A stretch of DNA of 53,763 bases, taken from assembly GCA_022779365.1 (NCBI GenBank), contig JALFSI010000046.1, forward strand, positions 1 to 53,763, given 5' to 3'. Numbering within the stretch: the first letter of the stretch is position 1; each line of letters opens with the position of its first letter. The position numbers were made by a program, and so were the translations under genes. This DNA is from CAG-170 sp022779365 (lineage in GTDB: Bacteria; Bacillota; Clostridia; Oscillospirales; Oscillospiraceae). The notes below the pieces were generated by a model, which saw only the letters and a list, made by a program, of their open reading frames with translations, made no database searches and was not told the DNA's origin. Of the stretch, positions 7,441-14,888 are shown in pieces.

Positions 7441-7923
7441 CTATTTGTGATACTTGCTGCCCGCCTGAATTGCCTCGGCGCGGTAGAGCTGCTCCAGCGC
7501 CATGACGCGCGCGAGATGGTGCGGGAACGTCATCGGCGACATCGAAAGGCGGAGGTCCGCCTGCTTTTTGAAGCCCTCATCCAGCCCGAACGACGAGCCG
7601 ATCACAAAGCAGGCACTGCCCTTGCCGCTCTCCTTTACACGCGCGAGCGTCCCGGCGAGCGCCTCGGACGAGAGGGGCTTGCCCTCAATGGCGAATGCGC
7701 ACACCCAGCTCCCCTTGGGGATCTTGTGCCGGATGGCGTCCGCCTCGCGCGCGAGCGCCTGCGTGATCTGCGCCGGCGACGGCGCGTCGGGCAGCTTTTC
7801 CTCCGGCAGCTCCAAAAGCGTAAAATCGGCGTAGGCGCGCAGGCGCTTTTGATATTCCGCCGCGGCGTCCAGATAAAATTTTTCCTTGAGCCTGCCCACA
7901 CAGAGGAGCGTGAGTGAAAACAT
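7441..7923 (-). CDS. rlmH: 23S rRNA (pseudouridine1915-N3)-methyltransferase RlmH
   Basis: A 160-residue SPOUT methyltransferase that methylates pseudouridine 1915 in helix 69 of 23S rRNA. Family signatures are complete: FVIGSSFGLDEGF for the SAM knot and the C-terminal MTFPHHLARVMALEQLYRAE...GSKYHK. Start ATG (complement of 7921-7923) is chosen because GGAGG lies 8 nt upstream and MFSLTLLCVGRLKEK matches the family N-terminus; an upstream in-frame start at 8073 adds 50 unrelated residues. Convergent with the Nudix gene, with only 3 nt between stop codons. Confidence 0.96.
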   Translation of the reverse strand: MFSLTLLCVGRLKEKFYLDAAAEYQKRLRAYADFTLLELPEEKLPDAPSPAQITQALAREADAIRHKIPKGSWVCAFAIEGKPLSSEALAGTLARVKESGKGSACFVIGSSFGLDEGFKKQADLRLSMSPMTFPHHLARVMALEQLYRAEAIQAGSKYHK

Positions 7924-8044
7924 GGCGTCGCCTCCGATCATTTCTGCACCCAGTTTACCGCAGGCGCTTGGGAAAAACAAGGCGCGGTTTGGGAAATATC
8001 GGCGATTTTTTGCCGAAATTTTTGATTCTGGCAGGCAAAGACAG

Positions 8045-8073
8045 TTGATTTTGCAGCGCGGGTGCGGTATCAT
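8045..8073 (+). promoter_or_regulatory. Promoter of the methylenetetrahydrofolate reductase operon
   Basis: TTGATT (8045-8050), a 17-bp spacer and TATCAT (8068-8073). A leader of about 75 nt precedes the first start codon; no known riboswitch was recognised in it. Confidence 0.6.
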
Positions 8074-8156
8074 ACGGAGTATAAGCGCAGGTGCGCCCGC
8101 ACTCTGCGGAGCAGAATACTTTGATTTGAAATGATGAGATCGAAGGAGTAATTGGA

Positions 8157-8810
8157 ATGATCATTACGCAAAAAAAGCCCATTGAAGAGCTGATGGGGCT
8201 GGTCGGCGAGGCAAAGACCGTCGCCATCATCGGCTGCGGAAGCTGCGCCACGGCGTGCCACACCGGCGGTCAGCCCGAGATCGACGCGCTGACGAAAACG
8301 CTGGAGGCGGCGGGGAAAAAGGTCGTCGCTACCACCATCGCGGACTACTGCTGCATGAACCTCGGCGTCAAGGGCAAGATGAAGCCCCTGGTCGCGGCAA
8401 AGCCCGACTGCGTGATCTGCATGAGCTGCGGTGACGGCGTGCAGTGCGTCGCCAAAAACGCGCCCGGCATCCCCACCTATCCCGCCAACAACACCATGTT
8501 CCTCGGCGAGGCGGCGCGCTTCGGCGTGTGGGAGGAGGCGTGCCACTTCTGCGGCGACTGCGTCCTCGGTCAGACCGGCGGCATCTGCCCCATCACCCAG
8601 TGCGCCAAGAGCCTGGTGAACGGTCCGTGCGGCGGTCAGAAAAACGGCAAATGCGAGGTCGATTGCAACAACGACTGCGCGTGGATCAAGATCTACAAGC
8701 GCCTGCAGGAGATCGGTCAGCCCGAAAAGCTGGGCAAGACCCGTGAGGATAAGGGCTATCAGAACTTTACCTATCCCAAAACCATCAGCCTGAAGGGGGA
8801 TAAAAAATGA
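8157..8810 (+). CDS. metV: Methylenetetrahydrofolate reductase partner subunit (MetV-like, Cys-rich)
   Basis: A 217-residue cysteine-rich protein of the methylenetetrahydrofolate reductase C-terminal domain family. This partner of MetF occurs in acetogens and related anaerobes, where it probably carries iron-sulfur or zinc sites linking MetF to an electron donor. Seen: IIGCGSCATACHTGG near the N-terminus, CCMNLG, CMSCGDGVQC, CHFCGDCVLGQTGGICPITQC and GPCGGQKNGKCEVDCNNDC. It precedes metF with a 4-nt ATGA overlap, so the two are coupled. RBS AAGGAG is 9 nt before ATG 8157. Symbol by family analogy. Confidence 0.88.
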   Translation: MIITQKKPIEELMGLVGEAKTVAIIGCGSCATACHTGGQPEIDALTKTLEAAGKKVVATTIADYCCMNLGVKGKMKPLVAAKPDCVICMSCGDGVQCVAKNAPGIPTYPANNTMFLGEAARFGVWEEACHFCGDCVLGQTGGICPITQCAKSLVNGPCGGQKNGKCEVDCNNDCAWIKIYKRLQEIGQPEKLGKTREDKGYQNFTYPKTISLKGDKK

Positions 8811-9730
8811 GCATCCTGAAAGAAGCACTTGAGTCCGGCAAGTTCGGCGTCACCGCCGAGATGGCGCCCCCGAAGGGCTATGATTTTTCCGAGCAGATGG
8901 AAGCGGCGGAGCTTCTGAACGGCAAGGTCCACGGCGTGAACGTGACCGATATGCAGTCCGCCAGCCTCAAAGCCTCCAGCCTTGGTCTTTGCATCAAGCT
9001 GAAGCAGGCGGGTATTGAGCCCATCCTTCAGATGACCGGTCGTGACCGCAACCGTATGGCAATCATGGGCGATATTCTCTCCGCCGCCGCGTTCGGCATC
9101 GACACGATGCTCGCGCTCACCGGCGACCATCCCGTCGTGGGCGACTGCGGCGAAAGTAAGCCTGTCTATGACCTCGACTCCGTCGGCATCCTGAAAATGC
9201 TCACGAAGATGGAGCAGACGAACTGCGACTGCGGCGGCAACGAGATCGCCGGCGGCGCACCGAAGTTCTACAAGGGCGCGTCCGTCACGCCCGTGTACGA
9301 CCCCATCGAGCTGCAGATCAACAAGCTGCGCCAGAAGGTCGAAAACGGCGCGATGTACATCCAGACCCAGGGCATTTTTGACCTGGACGTCTTTAAGCGC
9401 TTCCTCGAAAAGGTCGATGCCGCGGGCATCAAGACCCACATCATGGCGGGCATCATTCCGCTCAAGGCGGCGGGCATGGCGCGCTACATGAACGAGAACG
9501 TCCCCGGCATCGCCGTGCCGCAGGATATGATCGACAAGCTGGCGGCGGCTGCCGCCGAGGGCAAGGAAAAGGGCGTCAAGGGTCTGCCGATGCAGCTCGG
9601 TATCGAGATGGCGGCAGAGATGATCGCCAAGATCCAGGACGAAAAGCTCTGCGACGGCGTGCACATCATGGCGATCGGCGCGGAAAAGAACGTCCCCACC
9701 ATCCTCGAAAAGGCGGGCGTCAAGATCTAA
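8807..9730 (+). CDS. metF: 5,10-methylenetetrahydrofolate reductase
   Basis: A 307-residue TIM-barrel flavoprotein reducing methylene-THF to methyl-THF for methionine synthesis or the methyl branch of one-carbon metabolism. Typical features: EMAPPKG near the N-terminus, QMTGRDRN, LALTGDHP (folate/FAD region), a FYKGASVTPVYDP segment and FIQTQG-like YIQTQGIFD. Shorter than the E. coli style in surrounding loops but complete. Coupled to the Cys-rich partner upstream, so reducing power likely comes through that subunit rather than directly from NADH (inference from known two-subunit enzymes). Confidence 0.93.
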   Translation: MSILKEALESGKFGVTAEMAPPKGYDFSEQMEAAELLNGKVHGVNVTDMQSASLKASSLGLCIKLKQAGIEPILQMTGRDRNRMAIMGDILSAAAFGIDTMLALTGDHPVVGDCGESKPVYDLDSVGILKMLTKMEQTNCDCGGNEIAGGAPKFYKGASVTPVYDPIELQINKLRQKVENGAMYIQTQGIFDLDVFKRFLEKVDAAGIKTHIMAGIIPLKAAGMARYMNENVPGIAVPQDMIDKLAAAAAEGKEKGVKGLPMQLGIEMAAEMIAKIQDEKLCDGVHIMAIGAEKNVPTILEKAGVKI

Positions 9731-9752
9731 GCGCCCAAACGCAAGCGAATTG

Positions 9753-9784
9753 GCGGGACGCGGCGCAGCCGCGTCCCGCTTTGC
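9753..9784 (+). terminator. Hairpin after metF
   Basis: GCGGGACGCGGC pairs with GCCGCGTCCCGC around a 3-nt loop, followed by TTTG. The U-run is short, so it may allow read-through into the FIST gene. Confidence 0.6.
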
Positions 9785-9802
9785 CGTACAAAGGAGAGAA
9801 CG

Positions 9803-10663
9803 ATGGAGAAATTGTGTTTTGCAACGCCGGCGGCGTTTGATGCAGCGGCGGGGTTTGGGTGCGCGACACTCAGCCCGATCCAGAACGGCGCGGTGTGCGA
9901 GCGGGCGGCATATCCGCACGCACTCGATATGGAGTGCCTGACGGGCGGTTATGAGGCGTTGCTCGCTGCGGCGCGCGAGACCGTCACGCGGCGTGGGCAG
10001 CCGTTTGCGACCGTGGTCGTATTCGGCAACGCGGGAGGCGAGAATGACTTCCTGCGGCGCTTGCAGGGCGTTCTGCACTGCCCGATGGTGGGCGGCGGCG
10101 CGGCGTTTGATGCGCAGCACGGTCCGGCACTCATCCCCGGCGGCTCGCAGGCGGCGCTGGCGCTCATTTACGACGCGCGCTATACCTACCGCGTGCAGAC
10201 AAAGTGCATCCACGAAACGCTCGTGGACGCCTGCCGTCTGGAGCTGGCGGACGCGCGGACCATCCGCACGATCAATGGCGCAGACGCGGCGCAGTACCTG
10301 CGCGAAAAGAAGCAGGCGCGCGGGCTTGCGGAGACGGATTTTGAGCACCTGACGCTCACCGACGCGCTCGGCGTGAACGCGCATCTGTCGCTGGACGGCG
10401 GAGTGGTCAAAAGCGGGCGCGACCTCGCGCCGGAGATGACGCTGCGCTATGTCGCGCCCGACGCGGCGTTCGACGCCATCCGCGCGTTCTACGACGACCC
10501 GGACGCCATCGTCTTTGGCTGCGCGGGTCTCGGCGGGCTGCTGGACCGTCCGCTGAACACGCCGTCGCTGGGGCTGTTCCTCTTCGGCGAGGTCTGCACC
10601 GTGGGCGACACCGCCGAGTTCGGCAACCTCATGCTCAGCAAGCTGCAAATTTTCCCGGTATAA
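9803..10663 (+). CDS. FIST-domain protein (putative small-ligand sensor)
   Basis: A 286-residue protein with FIST N and FIST C features: PMVGGGAAFD and VVVFGNAGG in the first half, then AIVFGCAGLGGLLDR and GLFLFGEVCTVGDTAEFGN in the second, matching the FIST C-terminal pattern of a G-x-FxFGEI-like strand and a xxFxNxT-like end. FIST domains are proposed to bind small ligands, possibly amino acids, and usually sit in signalling proteins. Here the domain stands alone without kinase or cyclase modules. It follows metF by 72 bp, so a link to one-carbon metabolism is possible. RBS AAAGGAGAG precedes ATG 9803. Confidence 0.7.
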   Translation: MEKLCFATPAAFDAAAGFGCATLSPIQNGAVCERAAYPHALDMECLTGGYEALLAAARETVTRRGQPFATVVVFGNAGGENDFLRRLQGVLHCPMVGGGAAFDAQHGPALIPGGSQAALALIYDARYTYRVQTKCIHETLVDACRLELADARTIRTINGADAAQYLREKKQARGLAETDFEHLTLTDALGVNAHLSLDGGVVKSGRDLAPEMTLRYVAPDAAFDAIRAFYDDPDAIVFGCAGLGGLLDRPLNTPSLGLFLFGEVCTVGDTAEFGNLMLSKLQIFPV

Positions 10664-10673
10664 CGCGAAAAAT

Positions 10674-10708
10674 CCCCCGGCGGATGCTTCATTCCGCCGG
10701 GGGCGTTT
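10674..10708. terminator. Bidirectional terminator between FIST and MATE genes
   Basis: CCCCCGGCGGA / TCCGCCGGGGG stem (10674-10684 with 10693-10703) with AAAAA before and TTTTT after, between two converging genes. Confidence 0.85.
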
Positions 10709-12046
10709 TTATGTCAGAGTTTGTTTCTCTTTGCGCCGCAAAACCGTGTAGGCGATCACGCACACGATGACCGACAGCAGCGAACCCGCCGCCGTAGCGA
10801 GCCCCATCGGCAGCAGCGTCGTGGGGAAGCGCGTGGAGGTGAAGATCGCGCCGGGGACGCGCACGAGCACGATGGCGATGACGTTGTGCAAGAACGACAG
10901 CCCGGATCTGCCGCACGCGCAGAAATAGCCGCTGAAGCTGAAGTGGATGCCGGCGAAGAAGCTGTCCCAGATATACCCGCGCAGATACTGCCCGCCCGCG
11001 TGGATGACGGCGGCATCGGGCGTGAACAGCCCCACGATGGGGTCGGCGATGAACTGGATGAGCACGCCGAGCGTCAGCCCGATGGCACTCACGAGCACGA
11101 TGGCGTAGCGCAGCGTGAGCACCGCGCGGTCGCGCCGCCCCGCGCCGATATTCTGCGCGCCGAGCGCCGAGACCGACGAGAGCATGGACGACGGGATGAG
11201 GAACAGGAAGCCGATGACCTTTTCCACAATGCCCACGGCGGCGGCGTCGGTCAGTCCGCGGCGGTTGGCGATGATGGTAATGATGACGAACGAGACCTGG
11301 ATGAAGCCGTCCTGAAGCGCTACTGGCACGCCGATGGAGAGAATTTTCTGCATGACCGGGCGGCAGGGCTTGAAGTCACGCTTCTCCAGCGGCAGCATAT
11401 GCTTTTTGGCGATGACCACCAGCGAGACGATTACGCTGACCGCCTGCGCCAGCGTCGTCCCGAGCGCGGCGCCCGCGGGACCGAGCCGCATCGCGCCCAT
11501 GAACAGATAGTCCAGCGCGATGTTCGCCGCGCAGGCGATGGCGATGAAATACATGGGGCTTTTGCTGTCACCCATGCCGCGGAAGATGGAGCTGAGGATG
11601 TTGTACGCCGTGATGAACGGGATGCCGATGAAGCAGATGGTGAGGTAGCGCACCGCGCCCTCCACGGCTTCGGCGGGCGTGGACATGACGGCGATGATTG
11701 GGCGCACGAGCAGCAGCAGCGCCGCCGTGAGCACGAGAGAGAGCACCATAAAGAGCGTGACGGTATTGCCCACATCCTGCGCCGCGCGTCTGCGGTCACC
11801 CGCGCCGACCGCCTGCCCGATGCTGACCGTCGTACCCATGGCGAGCCCCACGATCATGACGGTGAGCATATGCATCACCTGCGAGCCGATCGACACGGCA
11901 GTCGTGGCGGCAACGCCCTCATACTGCCCGATGATGAACAGGTCCGCCATGCCGTAGAGCGTTTGCAGGCAGAACGAGAGCAGATACGGCAGCGAGAACA
12001 CAACGAGGTTTTTAAAAACACTGCCGGTGGTCAGATTTTTTTCCAT
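10709..12046 (-). CDS. MATE family efflux transporter
   Basis: A 445-residue polytopic membrane protein with the 12-helix, two-bundle MATE fold. It begins MEKNLTTGSVFKNLVVFSLP, the usual N-terminus of clostridial members, and carries family patterns YGMADLFIIGQYEG, IGQAVGAGDRRRA and SIFRGMGDSKSPM. Members export drugs or metabolites using Na+ or H+ gradients; the substrate is unknown. Own promoter at 12080-12107 with a palindrome just upstream. Codon and base use match the neighbours. Confidence 0.92.
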   Translation of the reverse strand: MEKNLTTGSVFKNLVVFSLPYLLSFCLQTLYGMADLFIIGQYEGVAATTAVSIGSQVMHMLTVMIVGLAMGTTVSIGQAVGAGDRRRAAQDVGNTVTLFMVLSLVLTAALLLLVRPIIAVMSTPAEAVEGAVRYLTICFIGIPFITAYNILSSIFRGMGDSKSPMYFIAIACAANIALDYLFMGAMRLGPAGAALGTTLAQAVSVIVSLVVIAKKHMLPLEKRDFKPCRPVMQKILSIGVPVALQDGFIQVSFVIITIIANRRGLTDAAAVGIVEKVIGFLFLIPSSMLSSVSALGAQNIGAGRRDRAVLTLRYAIVLVSAIGLTLGVLIQFIADPIVGLFTPDAAVIHAGGQYLRGYIWDSFFAGIHFSFSGYFCACGRSGLSFLHNVIAIVLVRVPGAIFTSTRFPTTLLPMGLATAAGSLLSVIVCVIAYTVLRRKEKQTLT

Positions 12047-12079
12047 ACGGAACGCGTCCTTTCGCGGGAATATAACAGT

Positions 12080-12107
12080 ATTATAAACGCCGCTCCGGGT
12101 GAGTCAA
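12080..12107 (-). promoter_or_regulatory. Promoter of the MATE gene
   Basis: Minus strand TTGACT (12102-12107), a 16-bp spacer and TATAAT (12080-12085). Confidence 0.78.
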
Positions 12108-12112
12108 GGGAA

Positions 12113-12130
12113 CGTTTGCGATTGCAAACG
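12113..12130. promoter_or_regulatory. Palindrome upstream of the MATE promoter
   Basis: CGTTTGC-GATT-GCAAACG is a perfect inverted repeat whose edge is 5 bp from the MATE -35 box. A regulator-binding site is plausible. No regulator gene lies adjacent except the XRE protein at 12168. Confidence 0.45.
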
Positions 12131-12136
12131 GACATA

Positions 12137-12163
12137 AAAAATCAGGCGGCAATTGCCGCCTGA
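12137..12163 (-). terminator. Terminator of the XRE gene
   Basis: The perfect palindrome TCAGGCGGCAATTGCCGCCTGA is followed on the minus strand by TTTTTTAT. The same arm sequence recurs in the terminator at 12641. Confidence 0.78.
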
Positions 12164-12167
12164 AAAT

Positions 12168-12389
12168 TCATTTTGCCGGAGGGTAGGGCGTTTTTACGTC
12201 CGTCAGACCGAGCAGATAATCGGTGCTGACACCGTGGAGCTGCGCCAGACGGATGAGCACGGGCGTGGGAATATCGACATCACCGCGCTCATAATTGCTG
12301 TAGATCCGCTGGCTGCAATGCAGCAGCGCCGCGATCTGCACCTGCGTCATATCGCGGTCCTCCCGCAGGTCTCGAATCCTTCTGTACAT
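12168..12389 (-). CDS. XRE-family transcriptional regulator
   Basis: A 73-residue single-domain Cro/C1-type helix-turn-helix protein: IRDLREDRDMTQVQIAALLH with recognition helix CSQRIYSNYERG, then the conserved IPTPVLIRLAQLHGVSTDYLLGL. It has no effector domain, so it probably acts as a dimer. Divergent from a 52-residue ORF across a 92-bp gap holding two GCGnnnAATTCGC repeats, the likely operators. Such a pair is common on mobile elements and as their remnants. Confidence 0.9.
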   Translation of the reverse strand: MYRRIRDLREDRDMTQVQIAALLHCSQRIYSNYERGDVDIPTPVLIRLAQLHGVSTDYLLGLTDVKTPYPPAK

Positions 12390-12417
12390 TGTCCCACCTC
12401 ACGATCAGTATATCTCA

Positions 12418-12455
12418 GCGGGAAATTCGCTATTGCATTCTAGCGAGTAATTCGC
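12418..12455. promoter_or_regulatory. Two operator-like repeats between XRE and small ORF
   Basis: GCGGGAAATTCGC (12418-12430) and GCGAGTAATTCGC (12443-12455) are direct copies, 25 bp apart, each partly palindromic around GCG...CGC. A TATACT-like -10 for the XRE gene lies next to them. Probable binding sites of the XRE protein. Confidence 0.55.
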
Positions 12456-12481
12456 TGGAATGGACGTGAGAAGGGAAGCCT

Positions 12482-12640
12482 ATGCCGGATTACAAGAGCC
12501 TTTATATGCACATGGCGCACGCCAGCGAGGAGGCGATCCGCATTTTGATCGCGGCGCAGCGGGAATGCGAAGAGGAGGTTTTGAGTGCGCAGGACGAGCC
12601 GGAGCTGATCGTCCTGCCGGGGCAGGAAAAGGAAACATGA
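12482..12640 (+). CDS. Small 52-residue acidic protein, divergent from XRE
   Basis: An intact 52-codon ORF beginning MPDYKSLYMHMAHASEEAIR and ending with a proline/glutamate-rich tail (PGQEKET). It is predicted to be one amphipathic helix with AQRECEEEV, followed by an acidic tail. AAGGGA lies 7 nt before the ATG and a terminator follows the stop at once, so it is a tidy transcription unit. Similar short proteins beginning with a DYK-LY pattern occur beside XRE genes in related genomes (recalled, not searched). Function unknown. Confidence 0.65.
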   Translation: MPDYKSLYMHMAHASEEAIRILIAAQRECEEEVLSAQDEPELIVLPGQEKET

Positions 12641-12674
12641 AAAAATCAGGCGGCAATTGCAGCCTGATTTTTTT
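12641..12674 (+). terminator. Terminator of the 52-residue ORF
   Basis: AAAAATCAGGC / GCCTGATTTTT stem enclosing ggcaattgca, followed by a long T-run. It shares TCAGGCGGCAATTGC with the XRE terminator on the other side of the unit. Confidence 0.8.
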
Positions 12675-12693
12675 CCGGGGTGCGCAGAAAAAC

Positions 12694-12762
12694 GCCTTCC
12701 CCGTGTGGGGAAGGTGGCAGCCGAAGGCTGACGGATGAGGAAAAGACTGTACGTTTTGAGAT
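12694..12762 (-). repeat. Dispersed intergenic repeat, copy 1 (inverted)
   Basis: GCCTTCCCCGTGTGGGGAAGG then tggcagccgaaggctgacgg and a tail ending ACGTTTTGAGAT. It is the reverse of the copies at 33594 and 45919, and is also seen inverted at 33496. The inner parts form two hairpins: CCTTCCCC/GGGGAAGG and CAGCCGAAGGCTG. Confidence 0.75.
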
Positions 12763-13537
12763 ATAGCGCCTTTGCAATCAACGACCAAATTTGCGTAGGG
12801 GAGGGGCTCTGCCCCTCCCGCGCAGGACGCACCACCAAAAACGCACAACGAACGGCAGCCATGCAAAAATCTCCGTAGAGGTCGATGCCGCGCTCTCCCC
12901 GGCAGAACGCAATCGCAAAATTGCACAAACCATCGGCGAAACCGAAAAATGTTCTGTAGGGGCGGACGACCCTGTCCGCCCGTTGGGCACGACCAATTAC
13001 GCCGCGACGTATCGTAAAAACGATCATGCCCCGTGCGGGGAGAGCGCGGCATCGCCCCCTACAAGCATTGTGCGGATTCGCATTGGTACGTTCGTGTTTG
13101 TTGGCGCGTGCCGCCGGGCGGACAGAGGCGTCCGCCCCTACGGGTGCGTGCGCGCGCATCGCGTCGCGCGATCGGAGCTTTTACGGCGCGCAGGGCGGCG
13201 TGACGTGCGTGCAGAGCACGTTTGCGCTGGAGCTTTTGTAAGCGTCAAACCTAAACGTGCTGCACTCCCACAGTTCGAATTCTCGACATCTGGGCTGAGT
13301 GGAAGATAATGTACAATAACTTGCGCAAATTGAAAACCGCACAAAAGAAGACATATGCAATGCGATCGCGCCGTTGTATGATCTTGGCGCGCTCAGTATC
13401 TATAAGCCCGAGGTCGGTTTTGCTGCCCCGCTCTCCACGCGAAGCCGATATGCCAGACAAGCCGTTTTGTTTGTAGAGCTCCGGCCGCAGCTCCGCGTGC
13501 GGGATGACGGAATCTGAAACGAATAAAAGGTTGTATA
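12763..13537. other. Gene-poor block of GC-rich repeats and decayed sequence
   Basis: No convincing gene. Three short GC hairpins are seen: about 12798-12819 (GGGAGGGGC/GCCCCTCCC), 12956-12981 (GTAGGGGCGGAC...GTCCGCCCG) and its inverted copy at 13115-13141 (CGGGCGGAC...GTCCGCCCCTAC). From about 13310 to 13518 two overlapping plus-strand frames look partly protein-like. One begins MYNNLRKLKTAQKKTYAM at 13310. The other runs through SIYKPEVGFAAPLSTRSRYA and stops at about 13518. This is what a frameshifted gene remnant would give. No family was recognised. Confidence 0.45.
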
Positions 13538-13573
13538 AAGACGACCTCCCGACTGTGGTTGGGAGGTCGTTTC
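13538..13573. terminator. Terminator after the histidine kinase gene
   Basis: ACGACCTCCC / GGGAGGTCGT stem with a 10-nt loop; T-rich sequence lies on both sides. It ends the minus-strand kinase operon. Confidence 0.7.
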
Positions 13574-13586
13574 ATGCCATATAGTA

Positions 13587-14888
13587 TCAGACGGGCGCGA
13601 CGGCGTTTTTGAGGGGCAGGACGATCTGGAGGCAGAAGATGCCGTTTTGAGCTTTGAACTCGCAGAGACCGCCGGTGCGGGCGGCGATGGTCTGGATGCT
13701 CCGGCAGCCGTAGCCGTGTCCCTTGCGTGTGGTAACGGGGCTACCGTCCGGCGAGATGGTCAGCTCCCCGGCGTAGGGGTTTTTGACCTCGATGAGGAGC
13801 TTTCCCAGCCGGATGGCACAGTAAAGCGAGAGCGTGCGCTGCGCTTCCTCCAGCGCGGCGACGGCGTGCAGCGCATTTTCCAGCGCGTTTGACAGCACGG
13901 CGCACAGCTCCGCGTCCGAAATACCGAGCTCGCGCGGCAGCTTCGCGTCCACGTCCAACCGTGCGCCTGCGTGCTGCGCCTTTTCTGCGAACGACGAGCA
14001 GAGCAGATTCACCAGCTCATTTTCGCAATAGCGCCGGGGCGTGATGGTCTCAATATCGGACTGCACCTTGCGGATATACTGCGACGCCTGCTCCGGCTTT
14101 CCCGCTGTGATGAGCCCCTCGAGCATCGTCAGGTGGTGGCGCATATCGTGCTGATACACTGCCGTCTGCGTCTGCGCGCGGCGAAGCGTTTCCATCTGCG
14201 TCTGCGCCTGCGACCATTTGACTGCGAGCATGGAGCTTTGCAGCTCTGCCTGACGGCTGCGCTCCGCCTGCGCGTGGTAGGCGGTGAGGAACACCACATA
14301 AAACGTCACGAGCACCGCCGGGAGCGATTCGCTGATGGCGTCATTGGAATACAGGGCGTTTGAGTAGATGGTGGTGGCATAATCAAAAAAGTAATACGAC
14401 ACGGGCAGCGCACCAAACAGCCACAGCGCCGTTTTGGAGCACGTCATCGCCTCGTGCGCGGCGCGGACAAAATAGCGCCGCAGGATAAAAAACAGCGGGA
14501 TGATGAGCAGGGTGTAGCAGATCTGCCCCGCGAGCTGTGAGTGCGTTGCCTCGGTGATGACCATACGCACCCAGTTCGGGAGCTCACAGCACAGGTACGC
14601 CGTGTATACGCTTACGAGCGCGACGCCGGGTGAGCGCCCAAGCGCGAAGATGAGCAGCAGGATCAGCGGCAGGTGTACGAGCACGGGATAGATCTTTTCC
14701 ACAAGGTCCAGCCCGAACGCGGCGCGCAGCGGGATCTGAAGCGCCAGAAATACCGGGCACGCGAGCGCGATGACCCACTTCTGCCGCGTTGTTTTGCAGC
14801 CGCCGGAGATCTCAGCGCTGAGCAGAATACCGAAGATCAGCACACATCCGTAATTTACGGAGCTGAGAATGAACAGTATCATATTCAT
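13587..14888 (-). CDS. Sensor histidine kinase, GHKL (AgrC/LytS-like) family
   Basis: A 433-residue membrane kinase. The N-terminal ~215 residues form about six or seven transmembrane helices. The cytoplasmic part has the H-box QHDMRHHLTMLEGL (phospho-acceptor His), an N-box ALENALHAV and a G-box KGHGYGCRSIQTIAARTGG. The H-box style is that of peptide-sensing class 10 kinases such as AgrC. The gene starts inside the stop of the LytTR regulator (4-nt overlap), so it is the partner sensor. No AgrB or AgrD gene is nearby, so the signal is unknown. Confidence 0.9.
   Translation of the reverse strand: MNMILFILSSVNYGCVLIFGILLSAEISGGCKTTRQKWVIALACPVFLALQIPLRAAFGLDLVEKIYPVLVHLPLILLLIFALGRSPGVALVSVYTAYLCCELPNWVRMVITEATHSQLAGQICYTLLIIPLFFILRRYFVRAAHEAMTCSKTALWLFGALPVSYYFFDYATTIYSNALYSNDAISESLPAVLVTFYVVFLTAYHAQAERSRQAELQSSMLAVKWSQAQTQMETLRRAQTQTAVYQHDMRHHLTMLEGLITAGKPEQASQYIRKVQSDIETITPRRYCENELVNLLCSSFAEKAQHAGARLDVDAKLPRELGISDAELCAVLSNALENALHAVAALEEAQRTLSLYCAIRLGKLLIEVKNPYAGELTISPDGSPVTTRKGHGYGCRSIQTIAARTGGLCEFKAQNGIFCLQIVLPLKNAVAPV

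Noticed and set aside
10721..12163. 480-codon open frame antisense to the MATE transporter gene
   Set aside because: Composition is His/Arg/Asp-rich shadow sequence; the minus strand encodes a complete MATE protein with its own promoter.
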